Assembly (NCBI RefSeq): GCF_963855985.1
Contig: NC_087118.1
Coordinates: 8,613,001 to 8,677,000, forward strand
Direction: 5' to 3'
DNA from: Ostrinia nubilalis
Lineage: Eukaryota; Arthropoda; Insecta; Lepidoptera; Crambidae
DNA: 64,000 nt
In this document: positions 33,119-42,388 of the stretch, in pieces
How positions within the stretch are numbered: the stretch's first letter is position 1
How the letters are laid out: every line of letters starts with the position of its first letter
Made by a program: the position numbers and the translations under genes
The notes under the pieces: generated by a model
Databases searched by the model: none
What the model was told of the DNA's origin: nothing
The model's input: only the letters and a program-made list of their open reading frames with translations

Positions 33119-33847
33119 ATGAAGGAGGGCAGTGGTATTATTAACAGCCTAATAGATCGTTTACCGTTTGAGCTACATTTACCTGGCTATCAATTTTGTG
33201 GACCTGGCACACAACTCCAGAAACGATTACTAAAGGGCAATCGAGGTATTAACAAATTGGATGAAGCTTGCATGTATCACGATATTGCTTACACCAACAG
33301 TGATTTGAACGTTCGTCATAAGGCAGATTTAGAACTTTTGAATATGGCTAAAAGAAGATTAAAATCTAAAGATGCTGGCAAAGGAGAAAAAATTGCATCA
33401 TGGATAGTAAAAAATACCATGAAGACAAAACTCAAAGCAGGCGCTGGGGTAAAACCATTTATGTCTGGCGTAAAAAAGATACATTCTCTATTAAAAAAAC
33501 TTAAATCTAAAGACAATCGTTCAGCTATCAAACATGCATATGCAGCTGCAAAGAAGCTATTTAAAAACAAAAAGGGAATTCGTTTGCCACGCTTTATTCC
33601 TATTCCAAAATATGGAGGATTTTTACCTCTTATTCCCATTTTCGCGGGGTTGTCGGCTTTGGGATCACTGGCTGGAGGCGCGGCGGGGATAGCAAAGGCA
33701 GTTAATGATTCTAAAGCGGCTCAAAGAAGTCTTCAAGAGGCAGAACGACACAATAGGATGATGGAAGCAGTGGCTGTAGGGAAAGGCTTGTATATAAAAC
33801 CTCATAAAAAAGGAGCAGGCTTATATTTAGAACCTTCAAAAAACTAA
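33119..33847 (+). CDS. Polinton minor capsid/lytic protein with PLA2-type motif
   Basis: 242 residues. The N-terminal part has the parvovirus-like phospholipase A2 signature: the calcium loop CGPGTQLQKRL, then INKLDEACMYHDIAYTNSD with the His-Asp pair. The middle is strongly basic; near residue 165 a Gly/Ala-rich hydrophobic stretch (LPLIPIFAGLSALGSLAGG) could insert into membranes; the C-terminus repeats a GKGLYIKP / GAGLYLEP motif seen in minor capsid proteins of Polinton and adinto-type viruses. It probably acts in endosome escape. The last codons include A AAA AAC just before the stop, with the protease open in the -1 frame. Confidence 0.82.
   Translation: MKEGSGIINSLIDRLPFELHLPGYQFCGPGTQLQKRLLKGNRGINKLDEACMYHDIAYTNSDLNVRHKADLELLNMAKRRLKSKDAGKGEKIASWIVKNTMKTKLKAGAGVKPFMSGVKKIHSLLKKLKSKDNRSAIKHAYAAAKKLFKNKKGIRLPRFIPIPKYGGFLPLIPIFAGLSALGSLAGGAAGIAKAVNDSKAAQRSLQEAERHNRMMEAVAVGKGLYIKPHKKGAGLYLEPSKN
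33838..33844 (+). promoter_or_regulatory. Canonical -1 slippery site before the protease
   Basis: A AAA AAC is in exact X XXY YYZ register with the upstream gene, and the next codon is its TAA stop. The -1 frame is open from here through the whole protease ORF. Confidence 0.7.
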
Positions 33848-34218
33848 TTAAGCGGCTACCCAGGCGTGCGCTGAATAATTTGGATATTTTAGACAACACT
33901 AAAGACATACCATATTTTCGTGGGGTCTTTATGCGAGACACATTACCTTCAAAATCTAGAAAAATAGAATGTGCAATACTAAATTTAGACAGCTCAGATA
34001 ATCCAGGAACACATTGGGTAGCCTATGTTAAGCAAAACAAATATGTTGAATATTTTGATAGTTTTGGCAATTTAAAACCACCATTAGAATTGATAAAATA
34101 TTTAAACCATTTACCTATAAACTATAATTACATACAACAACAAAAATTTGGCACCGTAAACTGCGGTCATCTATGTATAAAATTTTTAAGAGACTATTGG
34201 AAAGAGATACCTATATAA
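33848..34218 (+). CDS. Polinton adenain-type cysteine protease
   Basis: This is the maturation protease of the adenovirus type, expected to process capsid precursors. Visible features are IPYFRGVFMRD, the catalytic His in NPGTHWVAYV, the acidic partner region VEYFDSFGNL, and Gln/Cys in GTVNCGHLCIKFL. The length of about 123 residues from 33848 is short but normal for Polintons. Conserved coding extends upstream of any in-frame ATG; the only Met (FMRD) lies inside the conserved core. The frame is -1 relative to the gene before it, which carries a slippery heptamer at its stop. The likely product is therefore a fusion made by frameshifting. Confidence 0.85.
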
Positions 34219-34237
34219 TAATGAAGTAGATCAAAAT

Positions 34238-34935
34238 ATGTCACTACAAAAATATCTTTCACTGTGTCTATCACCGGGAGAGATGCGTCTTTGACAACAA
34301 ACTACTCACCTACATTAGCATTAAATGGAAACTATGAGTGTGGTCTTTTATACTTCTCTACATTCAACTCTATACCAAATGTAGATGAAAGAAACAATAA
34401 ATTTTATTATGACAAATATAAAATTGTAACGATTCCTGAAGGTTCCTATGAACTTGAAGATATTTGTGATTATTTAAAGAGTAACATCCAAAACACTGCT
34501 TTACAATTGAATTGCAATAATAATACATTGAAGACTACTATTTTCTGCTCTAAAGAAATAGATTTCGATAAAAACGATTCACTTGGTAGAATATTAGGAT
34601 TTCGTAAAAGTAAAGTAAAACCATTTATAAGTACAGAATCGCAATATCCAGTCAACATTTTACCTACAACCATCGTGCGCATCGAATGTGATGTAGTAAG
34701 CGGTTCATTTGTGAATGGAAGAGCTAGTCATATAATTCACGAATTTGTTCCTAATGTACCACCTGGCTATCGAATTATTGAAGTACCTAAAAATTTTATA
34801 TATTTTCCAGTCAATCAAAGTTCAATTGGTGAAATAAATATTAGACTGCTAGATTCAGAAAATAAACAAATTAATTTACGCGGCGAAGAAGTGCAGCTGT
34901 ATTTACACTTCAGAAAAAATGCTAAATTTCAATAA
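34238..34935 (+). CDS. Polinton minor capsid (penton-like) protein
   Basis: About 225 residues of the single jelly-roll minor capsid type (SLTTNYSPTLALNGNYECGL, then VTIPEGSYELEDICDYL and the SHIIHEFVPNVPPGYRI region). It should form capsid vertices. The main frame is open from before 34264 but has no in-frame ATG; an ATG at 34238 is one base out of register, with an A-run between them, so a one-base lesion at the start is likely. The stop at 34933-34935 overlaps the start of the next small ORF. Confidence 0.78.
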
Positions 34936-35065
34936 AAACCCTTCTACCTCAAGTATTCAACTCATTCCTAAAAGAACCATTCATAAAGGAGCACCGATTC
35001 AACTGAAAAAGAAACTTACTAAGAACAATAAGGAATTTCTCAAATTAATAGGCTTATTACGATGA
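34919..35065 (+). CDS. 48-residue basic Polinton protein
   Basis: This small ORF bridges the penton-like and major capsid genes. It starts at an ATG inside the end of the penton gene and its TGA overlaps the capsid ATG as ATGA (35062-35065). It is rich in Lys and ends KKLTKNNKEFLKLIGLLR. A short basic protein with an NKEFL-S/K-LGL ending sits at this position in other insect Polintons, so I take it as real. It may be a core or DNA-condensing peptide; that is inference. Confidence 0.7.
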   Translation: MLNFNKNPSTSSIQLIPKRTIHKGAPIQLKKKLTKNNKEFLKLIGLLR

Positions 35066-36267
35066 ACATTTTAAATGTATCCCAACAAACGTCATACGAC
35101 AACAGTATCGAAAGTTTTGAATATCATTCATATAAACCATATGTAACAAGTTTTAACAAAAATGATGAAATACGTATACCTATAAATCAGCAAGACTTGT
35201 ATGTATTGCCAGCACTCAGCACTTTGTATATTGAAGGCAAAGCAAATGTAGTTAAATTAACTACTAAAGAAAAAGTATCTAGCATACATTTTGTGAACAA
35301 TCCTGTGTTGTTCCTGTTTCAAGACATTCGCTATGAATTGAATGGAATAGAAATCGATAAGATTAAAAACGCTGGTATTACGACGACCATTAAATCGTAT
35401 CTTTCGTTAAATGAAAATGAATCTCAAACTGCAAGAGTTTGGGGTTGGTCAGATACCGGTATAGATGTTCATGATGGTGCGTTTTCGGTTTCTATACCTT
35501 TGAATAAAATTTTAGGATTCGCTGAAGATTATGAAAAAATCATTTTAAACTGTAAACATGAATTAGTGTTACTAAGAAGTAATACGAATCTCAATGCTGT
35601 ACAGTTGAAGAATGACGAAGTTGTAGATGACATATTAATAGATAAAATTGTTTGGAGAGTCCCTCACGTCAAAGTTTCTGATCGGGAAAGAATTAATTTA
35701 TTGAAACATTTAGAGAAAGATCGTTCTGTAACGCTAGCATTTAGAAATTGGGATTTGTATGAATATCCTCTGCTACCTAAGACACGTAAACACACATGGT
35801 CAATTAAAACATCTTCGCAAATCGACAAGCCTCGATTTGTTATTATTGCGTTACAAACTGCCCGCAAGCATAAACCAGAAAAGTCCATGTCAGAATTTGA
35901 CCATTGTAATATACGCGATGTAAAAGTTTATTTAAATTCTTTGTATTATCCCTACGAAAGTTTAAACGTCAGTTTTTCAAGCGATAGGTATGCTTTATTA
36001 TATGAGCAATATTCAAGGTTTCAACAGTCATATTACGGACGTCGTGCCGAGCCTTTGTTGTCTCTCAAAAAGTTTAAAGATATTGCTCCGTTATTTGTGA
36101 TTGACTGTTCTCGACAACACGAAACGTTAAAAGGTTCCATAGACGTGAGAGTTGAAATAGAAAGCGATCAAGAAATACCTGATCAGACTGCGGCTTATTG
36201 TTTGATATTAAATGACTGTATATTTGAGTATAAACCCCTAAGTAATATTATAAAAAAGGTATCATGA
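35062..36267 (+). CDS. Polinton major capsid protein (double jelly-roll)
   Basis: 401 residues. The N-terminal region (SFEYHSYKPYVTSFNKNDEI, IPINQQDLYVLPALSTLYIE) and the segment FLFQDIRYELNGIEIDK match the insect Polinton major capsid protein, whose fold is a double jelly roll forming trimeric hexons. The frame is intact with no stop. It starts in an ATGA overlap with the 48-residue ORF and ends in another (36264-36267), so it sits in a tight run of three overlapping genes. Confidence 0.85.
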   Translation: MNILNVSQQTSYDNSIESFEYHSYKPYVTSFNKNDEIRIPINQQDLYVLPALSTLYIEGKANVVKLTTKEKVSSIHFVNNPVLFLFQDIRYELNGIEIDKIKNAGITTTIKSYLSLNENESQTARVWGWSDTGIDVHDGAFSVSIPLNKILGFAEDYEKIILNCKHELVLLRSNTNLNAVQLKNDEVVDDILIDKIVWRVPHVKVSDRERINLLKHLEKDRSVTLAFRNWDLYEYPLLPKTRKHTWSIKTSSQIDKPRFVIIALQTARKHKPEKSMSEFDHCNIRDVKVYLNSLYYPYESLNVSFSSDRYALLYEQYSRFQQSYYGRRAEPLLSLKKFKDIAPLFVIDCSRQHETLKGSIDVRVEIESDQEIPDQTAAYCLILNDCIFEYKPLSNIIKKVS

Positions 36268-36761
36268 GCAGAGAAATTATTTATGTGGATTTACAAGGAT
36301 TCAAAAATATGCATAATGATTTTATTGTAAAAGAATTGGCTACAGCTACGGAACACAATACCCAAGTTTTTTTAGTAAAACCACCGTATCCCTTTTCTGC
36401 TTTAACATACAAAGAAAAGAAAATGGTTTGTTGGCTTGAAAAACACAGACACCTCCTTTGGCGGGAAGGTCTTATAGACTATAGAGAATTTAAAAGAATA
36501 GTAAAACATTTTTTAAAAGACTATCATATAATTGTAAAGGGTGAAGAAAAAGTAAAATGGATGCAGGAATTGTGTGGCCATAATTATGTTACAGATATAA
36601 GCAATAAGGGTATTCCTAATTTAAATACCCTGAGTGAAATGTACTGTATGAATTTTAAGTGTTATAACTGTTTTACTCATACTAATTCACAATATTGTGC
36701 TTTAAAAAATGTTGTGTGTATAAGAAAATGGTGTGTACAGAAAAAGATTACTGTGAATTAA
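36264..36761 (+). CDS. Cys-rich Polinton protein, unknown function
   Basis: 165 residues beginning at an ATGA overlap. It has IIYVDLQGFKNMHNDFIVKE near the start, a conserved-looking KPPYPFSALT then IIVKGEEKVKWMQELCG, and a C-terminal Cys cluster (MNFKCYNCFTHTNSQYCALKNVVC). The first segment, with an Asp after hydrophobic strands, resembles the start of RNase H-fold nucleases, but I see no full motif set. It recurs as the last rightward gene in insect Polintons. Confidence 0.7.
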   Translation: MSREIIYVDLQGFKNMHNDFIVKELATATEHNTQVFLVKPPYPFSALTYKEKKMVCWLEKHRHLLWREGLIDYREFKRIVKHFLKDYHIIVKGEEKVKWMQELCGHNYVTDISNKGIPNLNTLSEMYCMNFKCYNCFTHTNSQYCALKNVVCIRKWCVQKKITVN

Positions 36762-37220
36762 TTTAAAAAGAAAAAATTAAATAAAATGTTAATGTAGATT
36801 TAAAATTGTATGTAGTTTAATAATAGTTTTTATGGTAATTTAATATTGTGATTATAAATATTTTCTAATTAATAAATATTAATGATTCAAATAACTTTTT
36901 TATTTTTTTAACATCTTAGAAATTGTTGCATTTTAAGGATCTGAGGTTTATTACAATTAATTGTAGATACTCATCCCTTAAAAATATTAACAAGAACCTT
37001 ATAACTTAAAATGCAAAAATATCTACACAGTAAAATGAAAACCCAAGATTGAGGTAAATATGTTTTATTTTTATTATAATAATTACCTAGTTACAAACTT
37101 TTATTTACTTACAAATATATTACACAATAATTATAATTATCATTTACATAGTAGCCCATATCTAAAACTAACATTTTACTTTTAAGATAATAAGAAAAAA
37201 CAAAAATAGAAATCACAAAA
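36762..37220. terminator. Convergent 3' region between rightward and leftward genes
   Basis: Very AT-rich and without coding. Polyadenylation-type signals are seen in both directions: AAATAAAA near 36778 on plus, and AATAAAA near 37060 read on minus. This is where the two Polinton gene sets meet tail to tail. Confidence 0.55.
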
Positions 37221-37619
37221 CTAATATTCACTTCCTCCAAGTTTCCGAGATATTTTTGATACAAGTTCCTCCGTTTCATGAAGGATATTGTCCACCACAC
37301 TTGTCACAATGTATTGAGCACTAGTGATTACATCTCCGTCTCTTGAATCATCCTCGATCGCCTCCGGAGAAGTAGTCAAGTCAAAAATCTTTATTTTTAT
37401 GAGCTGTCGTCCTTCTTTTTCATGCTTCACTTTAACGAAAGATGTTGACGCCATCTTCAACTTCTTGTCCAAATTCTGTGCACTCTTCCTGGATTTTGAA
37501 ATTCCTCTTTTCTTCTTAATATTTTCTTGTGCCGGCAAGTTTGGTAACGGGCGACAATCTTCAGCAAAATAAATCGGAGTCCAATCAGGACTACCAACGT
37601 TTACTAACGTGGACGACAT
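37221..37619 (-). CDS. Small leftward Polinton ORF, unknown
   Basis: 132 residues from an ATG at 37619. The central part is basic (NIKKKRGISKSRKSAQNLDKK), and the C-terminal part is acidic and probably helical (SAQYIVTSVVDNILHETEEL). I do not recognise a family. It is the last gene of the leftward set, 3' of the polymerase. An intact frame of this length in very AT-rich DNA supports it being real. Confidence 0.55.
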   Translation of the reverse strand: MSSTLVNVGSPDWTPIYFAEDCRPLPNLPAQENIKKKRGISKSRKSAQNLDKKLKMASTSFVKVKHEKEGRQLIKIKIFDLTTSPEAIEDDSRDGDVITSAQYIVTSVVDNILHETEELVSKISRKLGGSEY

Positions 37620-38167
37620 CTTGAATTATTATTTGTAACAAAAACTTAAGATGACTGCTCGCTGTGAATATCGATGTGGTAATGACTCTCACTTTGAGCA
37701 ATTTAATAGGACATAGCGTAAACATTGTGCTGACATGCAACTGCAATCTGACCTATCTCAGGTGCGAGACTTAGTGTGAACAAAAACCTGTTGAAACTTG
37801 TATCAAGCAAGCGTGCATGTTTCCATGTATACAATCTGATCGATGTTCAGAAACGATAAAAAATGTGATCTATTTAGCACAAATTGAAACAAGTCAGAAC
37901 TTGCATTTAACAAGAAACTAAATAAGAAAAAGGTATGCAATGAAACATGAGAATACTGAAATGTAATTTATTAATAATTGTCACCCATATACCTATTACA
38001 TTATTTACAAAATAGGACAAAAATGTTTATCTACAATACATAACTAAAACTTACTTCTATTTATATTACTAATATTCTAACGCGATATTTATCTAACAAT
38101 CCTTATCTATCCATAACTATGATAAAACTAACAAATAAAGCAGGTACTAATAAATAAGCATACAGCA
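37620..38167. other. Non-coding stretch between small ORF and polymerase
   Basis: AT-rich and no gene seen. It probably holds the promoter of the small leftward ORF and the 3' end of the polymerase message. Confidence 0.4.
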
Positions 38168-40699
38168 TCAAAAAGTTATAGAATAATGTCCCCACGACTT
38201 AGTGGCGATATTATTATCCATAATAAAGCGTTTGTCATCTTTCTTTGAAAGTGCTATTTTATTTTGTTCTCTTGTATAAATTTGGTGCTTGATTGTTTTA
38301 AAAAGCACATTTTTGCCTCTAAGGTCTGTTCCTGTTGAAAGAACTTTTACATAATCTAAAAAGTTTAATTTCTTGGTCACAGGTTTTTTTACCCCTTTTG
38401 CCTTTTTGATTTCATAATTGTCAGTTTTTATGCTGTACAATTTTGATCGTAACCCTACAAACTCTAACAATAATTGTCCACCTAATTCGTCTTTAAATAA
38501 TCCAGGCACCTTTTTGTTCTTTGGGATGATATTGTAACAGTTGTTATCAACATAATTGCTTGTATCAAAATAGATCGCGAAATTTTCTTTCAAATCTCGA
38601 TAAAAATCATCTGTGTGTATATCATATAGTAAACTATCAGTGTCCGTGTAACACAAAGATATTTTTTCTTTGTAAAAGTTTTTCATTACAGAATAATGAA
38701 AGTCATACATGTGACTTTTTGATAACTCTAACACTGAAAACCCTATGTAAATGGGCTTATTTAAAATAACCTTCTCACGTTGTAATTGTATCGCAACTAA
38801 GTTTTCATCAAACACTGTTGCACTATGAAAATTAGGACGGGCAATCAATTGTTCGGCGGAATGACATTTGTTAGTTACATTGCGCTCATCATGCCATGTA
38901 CTGACAAGCTTTACATCAACTCTGCGTTCTGTATCTTCTAATGTCTTTCCAAAAATACTGTTATTTAACAGTTTAAAAAAATCTTGCTCAAAAGCAGATG
39001 TTGATTTCTGTCTAAGCTCCGTATTTAAATCAATGTATATTTTTAAATACGGGCTCTGCTTGAATGTTATAGCTTTATGAATTTTCTTAAGTACCAAACC
39101 GTGTTTGATGCATATTTTTAAATGAACATAATGAATGACATAATTATGTTTATTGAACAAGTTAGGTATAAGTTTCTTATGCTTTGAGCCTAGTGGAACA
39201 TAATTTTGTGCACAAAATGGAAGGTTGTTATGCAAGTCATGCAAGCTTTCAGGATAATCGATATCTACTTCCAAAATATACCCGTAATCGCTATTGTCGG
39301 GAACATTAACTATGTCAAGCTGATTACACTCTTCTTTACTCAAAAACTTAAAATCTGCGTATGGCAAGTAACTACACATGGCATGTCCATATATGTTATT
39401 GCAATCTAAATACATCAAATAATTTTGAGGTTGACTTGAATCAAAATCAGACTGATATTTGTTATTCGATTTTGCGTATCTTTGAGAACACAAACAAATA
39501 CCCCCTCGAATACCACTTTGTATCATACGAATTATATCTAAGTCAGATAGAAGTTCTAACTTGACATTTGTTTTCAAAAGCATAGCATCAAAGCTGAGAC
39601 TTGGTGCAGTAAGATAGAAAGCAGGATCTAAATCATAGTTACTTTTACAAGTAAGCCGAAACTTTTCGAATATATCAGCTAGTAATAAAACATCACTTTT
39701 CACGTATAAATCTGTATACATTCCTAAGTTTTTAATTTTAAACGCTTTCCAGACTTTAAGGGCATGTTCGTAATCAGATGTACTTATGGATTCGCCCGTA
39801 AGACTGCTATAAAAATCGTCTATTGACGGCAAGCTCGTTTCATCATAAACAGTCCAGTTAGACATATATTCATAAGGATAAATACCTTTTCTACGCAATA
39901 ATGCAAATTGATGTTCATTTAGACAAATTTTATGTAAATGTGTGAAGTCAGCATGGTTAAGATTATTAGCCAACTGTTCTAAACTGGTGCCCATAAATTT
40001 AAATGTATCAACAAATCTTGCTGCAACAAAAGTATCGTCTGAAAGAGGAATAAACTTAGTAAAGGAGATGTAATTTTCCTTACTTTTTGGAATTACTTTG
40101 ATGGACCCGGGAATACGGCTTAGCTCCCGAATGAACAAATGGCAGTCATAGCCTGACAAATTGTGAAAAAAAATTGGAACGAATTTTGGGATTTGAAACT
40201 TAAGATTACAAAACGAGTGAGCGGCGCCTCTATAGGTACCTGTGAAGTGACAGTGATCTCTCACTTTATCACCAATTAACAAATTTGAACATAAGTAACA
40301 ATACTCCGCGCTGTCAAATTTGTATAAATCGTCACCGTCAAAAATAATAGGCACAGGATCCTCGGAAGCCGATTTAATGATGCTGAAAACTTTTTTTATG
40401 TCCCTCTGTAAATAATCAACAAACTTTGATGCACAATCAGGGCCACGATAACTTACTAAACGATTAAGGCTACTATCATAATTACAGACAATGTAATATG
40501 CAAACGCAGCTGGAATATGTCGTTGTGTATTCGTTGTGTGATGCCCTTGAGTTTCGTTGCATGGTTGGAGCAACGTTTCGAAATCAGCGTATATTACAAA
40601 AGGTATGAATTGTTTACATTGAAAATTTTTAAACTGAACTACAGACCCTTTATCTGGAAGAACAGTCGTGACCCCTCCACACTCATGCTTCTCATATTG
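38168..40699 (-). CDS. Polinton DNA polymerase B, main part (MITE-interrupted)
   Basis: Protein-primed family B DNA polymerase that copies the element. Visible motifs: exonuclease I VIYADFETL and exonuclease II FHNLSGYDCHLF, polymerase A YLDCNNIYGHAMC (near 39400), B LLNNSIFGKT (near 38950) and C CYTDTDSLLY (near 38640), and a Cys-rich pair CYLCSNLL / HCHFTG. The frame is intact to the stop at 38168. Upstream it runs into a 536-bp MITE (40700-41235); the residues MAARKKKDANFRHCLL at the head of the open frame come from the MITE, not from the polymerase. The N-terminal part is at 41236-42236. Confidence 0.93.
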   Translation of the reverse strand, partial: QYEKHECGGVTTVLPDKGSVVQFKNFQCKQFIPFVIYADFETLLQPCNETQGHHTTNTQRHIPAAFAYYIVCNYDSSLNRLVSYRGPDCASKFVDYLQRDIKKVFSIIKSASEDPVPIIFDGDDLYKFDSAEYCYLCSNLLIGDKVRDHCHFTGTYRGAAHSFCNLKFQIPKFVPIFFHNLSGYDCHLFIRELSRIPGSIKVIPKSKENYISFTKFIPLSDDTFVAARFVDTFKFMGTSLEQLANNLNHADFTHLHKICLNEHQFALLRRKGIYPYEYMSNWTVYDETSLPSIDDFYSSLTGESISTSDYEHALKVWKAFKIKNLGMYTDLYVKSDVLLLADIFEKFRLTCKSNYDLDPAFYLTAPSLSFDAMLLKTNVKLELLSDLDIIRMIQSGIRGGICLCSQRYAKSNNKYQSDFDSSQPQNYLMYLDCNNIYGHAMCSYLPYADFKFLSKEECNQLDIVNVPDNSDYGYILEVDIDYPESLHDLHNNLPFCAQNYVPLGSKHKKLIPNLFNKHNYVIHYVHLKICIKHGLVLKKIHKAITFKQSPYLKIYIDLNTELRQKSTSAFEQDFFKLLNNSIFGKTLEDTERRVDVKLVSTWHDERNVTNKCHSAEQLIARPNFHSATVFDENLVAIQLQREKVILNKPIYIGFSVLELSKSHMYDFHYSVMKNFYKEKISLCYTDTDSLLYDIHTDDFYRDLKENFAIYFDTSNYVDNNCYNIIPKNKKVPGLFKDELGGQLLLEFVGLRSKLYSIKTDNYEIKKAKGVKKPVTKKLNFLDYVKVLSTGTDLRGKNVLFKTIKHQIYTREQNKIALSKKDDKRFIMDNNIATKSWGHYSITF

Positions 40700-41235
40700 T
40701 AAAAGACAATGCCGGAAATTGGCGTCTTTTTTTTTTCGCGCGGCCATCGACCAAACCTTTTTTTTTGATTACAAAATAGTGTAATAAACCAAACTTACTA
40801 TGACATGTATACCCCTAAACTCAGTCTGAACTGAGTTACGAGCATTAGAAGTTTGATGATTTTACATACTAGATTTTCTTTTTGCCCGCAAGTTTTGTAA
40901 GAAATTGCAACAAAAGAGTGACATTGTATGTGAAAACAAACAATACCATCCATTAAAGGCTCCAGACATCAGTATGCAGCAGAATCAGCGCAATAAAAAA
41001 ATAGCGCAAAATTTTGTTGCAATTTCTTACAAAACTTGCGCGGAAAAGGCAAATCTAGTATGAAAATCATCAAACTTCTAATGCTCGTAACTCAGTTCAG
41101 ACTGAGTTTAGAGGTATACATGCCATAGTAAGTTTGGTTTATTACACTATTTTGTAATCAAAAAACAAAGTTTGGTCGATGGCCGCGCGAAAAAAAAAGA
41201 CGCCACCTTCCATACAAAATCTGGCATTGCCATTT
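40700..41235. repeat. 536-bp palindromic MITE, copy 2, inside the polymerase gene
   Basis: This is the inverse orientation of the element at 28770-29306, with the same ends. Both halves are open into the flanking polymerase frames for short distances. Polymerase residues on the two sides would complete a C-x2-C...H-x3-C finger (CDDCLLFF on one side, KHEC on the other), so the insertion falls inside a zinc finger. Confidence 0.82.
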
Positions 41236-42236
41236 GATTTAAAAAATAGCAAGCAATCATCGCAAAAGTAAATCTTCCCATGATGTTTAGTAACTTGCTT
41301 TCTTATCAATTTAGGAAGATCCTTTATGTGACAATAATGTGATTTACAACCATCTTGCAACAAAAGCATGTTAACGTGGTACTTTTTTCTTAGTTTGGTT
41401 TTGTATAATGGGCCCGTAATATTGTTTTTACTATCCAAACCATAGACATTAACACTGATATTTTCGTTATTCTTTTCAAATATCTTTATGTCTTTAAATG
41501 AAACAGGGAAGGACATATTACTTAAATTTAATATAGTACTGAAGTGAGGATACGAAGACACTCGAAAACCATTCTTTTTTGCTGGGTACAACGCAGCTAT
41601 TACAGTCCATGCGAAACAATATTCATCATTATTTTTGATGTTTACACATGTCCGTTTCGAACTAATCGTTTTTGGCAATTTAATATAGCATGACCCTTTT
41701 AAAGGCGAATACCTATTAATGTTCGTTTCAAGATACTGAATTTCTAAAAGAGACCACCCACTTCCCTTTTCCTGGAATTCATCTATCTTTTTACAAAGAA
41801 TTTCAGAAACAATCTCCAAGAAATCATTAAAAATATAGTTTTGATGTATGGCAATATTTTCTGTTGCAAATGACTTTATTTCCATGGAATCATCTTTAGG
41901 TAGAATTACTTTAACAAATAGTTCAAAGTTTATTTTCACGTTAACATGATTAGCTAACGCAGAGTCAATAAGTCTTTTCAACTTTGAAGCAATGCTAAGC
42001 AAGAACTGCCTTGGGCAAGTAGCAGCTACAGCGCTATCATCATCCGCTTGACGCTCGCGCTCTGCGCGTATACGATAAGAAGCTATGCGGTTCCGAAATG
42101 CTGAACTGATTTTTTCAATGCCTGTATCAAACTGTACTGCACAGTTATTTTTATGTTTAGTGCTACGCAAGTGACCTGGGAAGGCTTTACTTTTAACAGA
42201 CTCTTCACAAATTGAACAGTAAATAGTTTTACCCAT
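41236..42236 (-). CDS. Polinton DNA polymerase B, N-terminal part
   Basis: It begins at the ATG at 42236 with a C2H2-type finger (YCSICEESVKSKAFPGHLRS then KH). The middle carries the conserved Polinton N-terminal region (GSGWSLLEIQYLETNINRY, then SYIKLPKTI and CFAWTVIAALYP). It ends at the half finger YFCDDCLLFFKS, where the MITE begins. The annotated open frame extends about 30 residues further into the MITE. Removing the MITE would leave the two polymerase parts in the same reading phase, so the MITE is the main visible lesion. Confidence 0.88.
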
Positions 42237-42388
42237 GTTGAAAGAGTGACAAATTGGATAAAGACAAGTAATTAAGACACAAAAATATTATAAGTTGAAT
42301 AAAAGTATAATTAAAAACTTACAAATTAATTATCTTAAAACTAAAATAGACACCTACTTCTAAAGATTAAAAAAATCACTTAAACTCA

